The notes below the pieces were generated by a model, which worked only from the letters and a program-made list of their open reading frames with translations, made no database searches and was not told where the DNA came from. From UBA9732 sp963609725 (GTDB taxonomy: Bacteria; Spirochaetota; Spirochaetia; Sphaerochaetales; Sphaerochaetaceae), in NCBI GenBank assembly GCA_963609725.1, contig CAVDLI010000017.1, positions 1 to 24,770 of the forward strand: DNA of 24,770 bases. Reading direction: 5' to 3'. Position numbers and translations under genes: made by a program. Of this stretch, positions 21,584 through 24,770 are shown one piece after another (within the stretch, counting starts at the first letter, position 1; every line of letters begins with the position of its first letter).

Positions 21584-22392
21584 ACGATCTATTAAAAGAA
21601 ATTGCACTGTATTTTGAGAAATCAGGGTTCCAAATCTTGACTGCAGCTATTGCAGCTTTTTTTGGAATTTTGATTATTAAAAATGTTCTAAAACTTGTAA
21701 AAGTTGGAATTTTAGCTAGTGATTTAGATAATGCACTTGTGCATTTTGTGCTTGCAATAGTCAAATATGTTCTTTATTTGTTCTTGATTTTGTACTGTCT
21801 TAACGTGCTTGGACTTCCGTTATCGGGCTTTGTTAGTGCTATATCGGCATTGACGCTGGCCATTGGATTGGCTGTAAAAGATTTAATTGGAAGTGTTGCA
21901 AATGGCATTATGCTTGTAAGTACGCATCCTTTCAAGGAAAATGATTATGTTGAAATTGGCGGGATTGGTGGCACAGTGCAAGAATTGACGCTCATGCATA
22001 CTGTGCTTTTTACGCCTGATAACAAGAAAGTTATGCTGCCTAATTCCAAAGTTTTTGGCTCGGATATTGTGAATTTTTCTGCAAATGAATTGCGTCGTAT
22101 AACGATTCCAGTTGAAGTTGATTACAATGCTAATTATAAAGAGGTTCAGCAAATACTCTTAAAAGTAGCAAATGAGCATCCTTTAGTGTGTGCAGAGCCG
22201 GCGCCCAGTGCAAGATATAATTTTGAAGGGGAGTCTGCTGTGCATTATGATGTTAAAGTTTGGTGTCATAATGAAGATTACTGGCCTGTTTCATACGATT
22301 TGAGTGAGCAATTGTATACAGCTCTGTTTGAAAATCATGTAGATGTTCCATATCCACAATTAACTGTTAGTTATAGAAAGGAGGGTGAATGA
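21577..22392 (+). CDS. mscS: MscS-type small-conductance mechanosensitive channel
   Basis: A 271-residue inner-membrane channel that opens under membrane tension to release solutes during osmotic downshock. Three hydrophobic segments lie at about 18-45, 53-78 and 84-110. The third has the pore-lining Gly/Ala pattern (GFVSAISALTLAIGLAVKDLIGSVANGIML). It is followed by the MscS beta domain with ENDYVEIGGIGGTVQEL (121-137) and LPNSKVFGSDIVNFS (154-168), and the C-terminal alpha/beta cage (about 180-267). Length is close to E. coli MscS (286). The ATG at 21577 overlaps the coiled-coil stop; GGAG lies 6 nt upstream. The next gene starts one base after its stop. Substrate selectivity cannot be read. 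Confidence 0.95.
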   Translation: MLDDLLKEIALYFEKSGFQILTAAIAAFFGILIIKNVLKLVKVGILASDLDNALVHFVLAIVKYVLYLFLILYCLNVLGLPLSGFVSAISALTLAIGLAVKDLIGSVANGIMLVSTHPFKENDYVEIGGIGGTVQELTLMHTVLFTPDNKKVMLPNSKVFGSDIVNFSANELRRITIPVEVDYNANYKEVQQILLKVANEHPLVCAEPAPSARYNFEGESAVHYDVKVWCHNEDYWPVSYDLSEQLYTALFENHVDVPYPQLTVSYRKEGE

Positions 22393-22393
22393 T

Positions 22394-22918
22394 ATGACAG
22401 AGTCTTTGTTAAAAATGCTTGGAACGTGTCTTGCTTGGGGCATTTCGTATTTAGTCATCCTCTATATCACAAACAAGATGGGCGTTGGGTACAATGTGCT
22501 TAAGAACTCGCTTAAATTGCTAGTTCAGCTCAAAAAATTATGCGTATCATTGCATTCTCAGTTATCATCAAGTGGTTTCTCGCAACATTCTAGAGGTGCA
22601 ATAAATTGTTTGAAAAAAGTTGTTAGATGTGAAAGAGGAATTGCAAGAATTTTGACTGTCTATATTTTTGACAATAGAGATGATAAAGCTGTCTCTCAAG
22701 CTATGGATTTAATTTCAAGTATTCCTGAATATGCTAGAAAAGCAGCTGCTATTGCAAGTGAAGCAAGTTCTTCTAATGCAAGTGAAAGTGATAATGACAT
22801 GAAGAATGCTGAACTAGATACTGTTTTTGCTAAAATAGATGATTGTATTGCCCGTTCTAGTAATCTCATTAAAGAATCTATTGACCGTGACATGAAAGAA
22901 GAACTTTTACGCGTTTAG
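22394..22918 (+). CDS. Small membrane-anchored protein downstream of mscS
   Basis: A 174-residue protein with one N-terminal hydrophobic segment (about 8-26, MLGTCLAWGISYLVILYIT), then a long, helical, cytoplasm-type region ending in a Ser/Asn-rich stretch (EASSSNASESDN) and a charged helix (IDDCIARSSNLIKESIDRDMKEE). No family is recognised. The frame opens with GTG at 22385, but the ATG at 22394 has AAGGAGG at 22379-22385 with 8-nt spacing and begins right after the mscS stop (22392), so I take that start. Tight packing with mscS and the coiled-coil gene suggests a common membrane function, which is inference. Confidence 0.75.
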   Translation: MTESLLKMLGTCLAWGISYLVILYITNKMGVGYNVLKNSLKLLVQLKKLCVSLHSQLSSSGFSQHSRGAINCLKKVVRCERGIARILTVYIFDNRDDKAVSQAMDLISSIPEYARKAAAIASEASSSNASESDNDMKNAELDTVFAKIDDCIARSSNLIKESIDRDMKEELLRV

Positions 22919-22993
22919 TGTATTTTATATTGGAGTCTTTAAGTTCATTGTTCAATTTTGATGAAATAATGGAGATTTAGTGGAGATTTTGTA

Positions 22994-24770
22994 ATGATGG
23001 CGCCAAAGAGGCATATTGCTGTATTTTTAATTCTATTTGTAGGCCTTTGTGCTATTGTTGCAAGTTCTCACTTGGAAGTAGAGACATCTCATTTTAATAT
23101 TATTTATGAGCCTCAATGTTATAAAAGTGCAAGTCTTATTGCTTCTAGTTGTGAAGAACAATATTCTTATTTATGCACATTATTTGGACTTGATCCAAAC
23201 TTAAAAATCCCAGTTGTTATAACGTCTGAGTATAAAGTTTTGAATGCTTACTATACTTCTTATCCTTCAAACAGGATAGTTTTGTTTGACACTGTCCCTA
23301 ATAACGGAAGTCTTTCAAATTATCCAAATACATTGTTGTATGTGTTTCGTCATGAGCTATCTCATGCTTTTACAATGAATATAAGAAGCAATTTTTGGCA
23401 ACATATTTCAAATGTCTTTGGAGATATTGTTTCTATTGCTCCTTTGTTATACACATATCCTTCAATGGCAGAGGGTGTTGCCGTTTTATGTGAAAGTATG
23501 GACGGTTATGGGCGCCTGAATGATTTATATGTAACTAGTATTGTGCGTCAAGCTAAACTTGAAGGGCTTTTTCCTTCTTGGATTGATATTGCGGGTGCTA
23601 TGGACACTTATCCTTCTTCTTCACTGCCGTATATTTTTGGTGGTGCATTTTTATCGTATCTTTCCAATGAATATGGCTCTGATAAAGTTTTTGAAGCATT
23701 TAAGAATTTTGGAAAAATCAATTGGTTTAACGATACTGCTGCAATAATTGAAAATATCATTGGAGTTCCTTTTGATGTTTTGTGGGTAGGTTTTTATAAC
23801 TCAATAGAAACTCCGTCTAATCTTGTTTATGGGTCTTCTTTGGATTGTCTTTCTAAAGGCTCGTCTTATTCTAAAGGTTCGTATGACAATTTTACACTAA
23901 GTTCTACAGGTGAGATTTTCTTTGTTGATTGGGCTTCTTATTCATTATTAAAGATTGATGAGAACTTAAGTGATGTATCCAAAGTTGCAAGTGTTGTGCC
24001 ATATGGCTCACAAGGCTCTGGGATTGATGTTTCAAAAAACAATAACATTTTAGTTCCTTTTATTTCATCAAAAAGTTCTAGTGTAAAAGTTCTTAATTCT
24101 AAAGGAAAAACTCTTGCTACTTACAGTTTCAAAGATAGAGATGTACGAGGTGGGTGTTTTGTTGAAAATGCTTCATTCTGTGGCGTTCTCTTGTATACTG
24201 CAAAAGGCCAAGAAACGTATCTTGAGTTATATGAAGTTGATAAAGATTTCTCTCTTTTGGGAGAACCAATAAGTGTGTATCCTTTAGGTTATGGCGTTGT
24301 TGCAAGTGATTTTACATCTTTTGATGAAGAGAAAGTTGCTTTTATCTTGGTTTGTGGAAATCATTATAATTTAGCTGTTTTGTCTTATGATGTTGAAAAT
24401 AAATCTATTGCAATAGAAATACTTGATAATCCTAAAAATGTTATTTTTAAGTCGCTTTCAAAAGGCATTTCTTCTGATGGCAGTAGCATTTTTTCATTTT
24501 GCTGGTATCCTTCACAAGACAGTGGAATTCTAAACGACAGTTCTTCTTTTGGTCGCTATGGTGAATTTGACCCAACTACAATGGCTTTTAGGCTGTCATA
24601 TACAAATGTATTTGGAGGAGTTTGCAGCCCTTTACGCCTTGGAGATACAATTTTGTTTTCTTCTGCTATGTACAATGGTGACCGTGTTGCAGAAGTGTCT
24701 ATTGAGAGTTTGAGTTTAAGTGATTTTGAAGAACTGGGACATTTCTTGTACGAAACTCCAACTCTAGGAG
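22994..24770 (+). CDS. Secreted or anchored HExxH metalloprotease (gluzincin-like), 3' end missing
   Basis: An open frame of 592 codons that runs off the right edge. It begins MMAPKRHIAVFLILFVGLC, a signal peptide or anchor (residues 8-25). The catalytic zinc motif is HELSH (120-124) in VFRHELSHAFTMN, with a probable third ligand Glu160 in PSMAEGVAV, the layout of Peptidase_MA-type gluzincins. From about residue 290 on, the sequence turns into repeated short hydrophobic strands with Ser/Gly/Asp turns (such as YDNFTLSSTGEIFFVDW), which could be a beta-propeller of the TolB or NHL kind. That part is a structural guess. GGAG lies 8 nt before the first ATG, and a second ATG follows at once. It continues the coiled-coil/mscS direction after 75 nt, so it may share the transcript. 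The substrate is unknown. Confidence 0.85.
   Translation, partial: MMAPKRHIAVFLILFVGLCAIVASSHLEVETSHFNIIYEPQCYKSASLIASSCEEQYSYLCTLFGLDPNLKIPVVITSEYKVLNAYYTSYPSNRIVLFDTVPNNGSLSNYPNTLLYVFRHELSHAFTMNIRSNFWQHISNVFGDIVSIAPLLYTYPSMAEGVAVLCESMDGYGRLNDLYVTSIVRQAKLEGLFPSWIDIAGAMDTYPSSSLPYIFGGAFLSYLSNEYGSDKVFEAFKNFGKINWFNDTAAIIENIIGVPFDVLWVGFYNSIETPSNLVYGSSLDCLSKGSSYSKGSYDNFTLSSTGEIFFVDWASYSLLKIDENLSDVSKVASVVPYGSQGSGIDVSKNNNILVPFISSKSSSVKVLNSKGKTLATYSFKDRDVRGGCFVENASFCGVLLYTAKGQETYLELYEVDKDFSLLGEPISVYPLGYGVVASDFTSFDEEKVAFILVCGNHYNLAVLSYDVENKSIAIEILDNPKNVIFKSLSKGISSDGSSIFSFCWYPSQDSGILNDSSSFGRYGEFDPTTMAFRLSYTNVFGGVCSPLRLGDTILFSSAMYNGDRVAEVSIESLSLSDFEELGHFLYETPTLG

Overview
The window is AT-rich and has the gene content, signal peptides and gene order of a host-associated spirochaete, most likely a Treponema. 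This is a judgement from protein character: spirochaetal-type lipoprotein signals, a FadL-like outer-membrane barrel with an NPA motif, a coiled-coil/MscS cassette with no recognisable homologues elsewhere, and anaerobe-type selenium/molybdenum hydroxylase accessory genes. I could not search a database. A run of ten N bases shows that this is a draft assembly.

Layout. Positions 1-1362 (minus) hold the start of tsaE and a TPR protein with a His-rich tail. A nucleoside phosphorylase follows on plus (1506-2246), then a 6S RNA gene (about 2345-2514) and a convergent MATE exporter (minus, to 3946). Next on plus come serC with a strong terminator, a MalK/UgpC-type sugar ABC ATPase split by the N run, an MFS transporter, a ZIP metal transporter, and a translationally coupled lipoprotein plus FadL-like barrel pair closed by a terminator at 11853-11889.

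The region 12001-16552 (plus) is a compact molybdenum-cofactor and selenium-dependent hydroxylase accessory cluster: moaA, moaC, a MOSC protein, yqeC, yqeB and an SDR dehydrogenase. MoaA and MoaC make cPMP. The MOSC protein probably handles sulfur or Moco. YqeC and YqeB belong to families linked to maturation of selenium-dependent molybdenum hydroxylases. No hydroxylase, SelD, MoaD/E or MoeA is in the window.

An uncharacterised PD-(D/E)XK nuclease-like protein (16669-17466) follows, with conspicuous palindromes upstream. It is convergent with a minus-strand operon of a DbpA-type RNA-binding protein, a glyoxalase-II-like MBL hydrolase and the NAD(P)HX repair enzyme Nnr. From a divergent promoter region, a plus-strand run carries a coiled-coil protein, an MscS channel, a small membrane-anchored protein and a secreted or anchored HExxH metalloprotease that runs off the end.

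Cross-cutting features are a dispersed palindromic repeat family (core TTTTGCAAAAACCTC) whose reverse strand carries a Shine-Dalgarno-like GAGG and an ATG, three in-frame minisatellites, and several genes whose -10 box sits 6-7 nt before the ATG with no SD (possible leaderless mRNAs). The intergenic stretches without a protein gene are all under 300 bases. The two longest are 2247-2527, which holds the 6S gene, and 3947-4217, where I see only a probable MATE promoter, short AT-rich repeats and the serC ribosome binding site.
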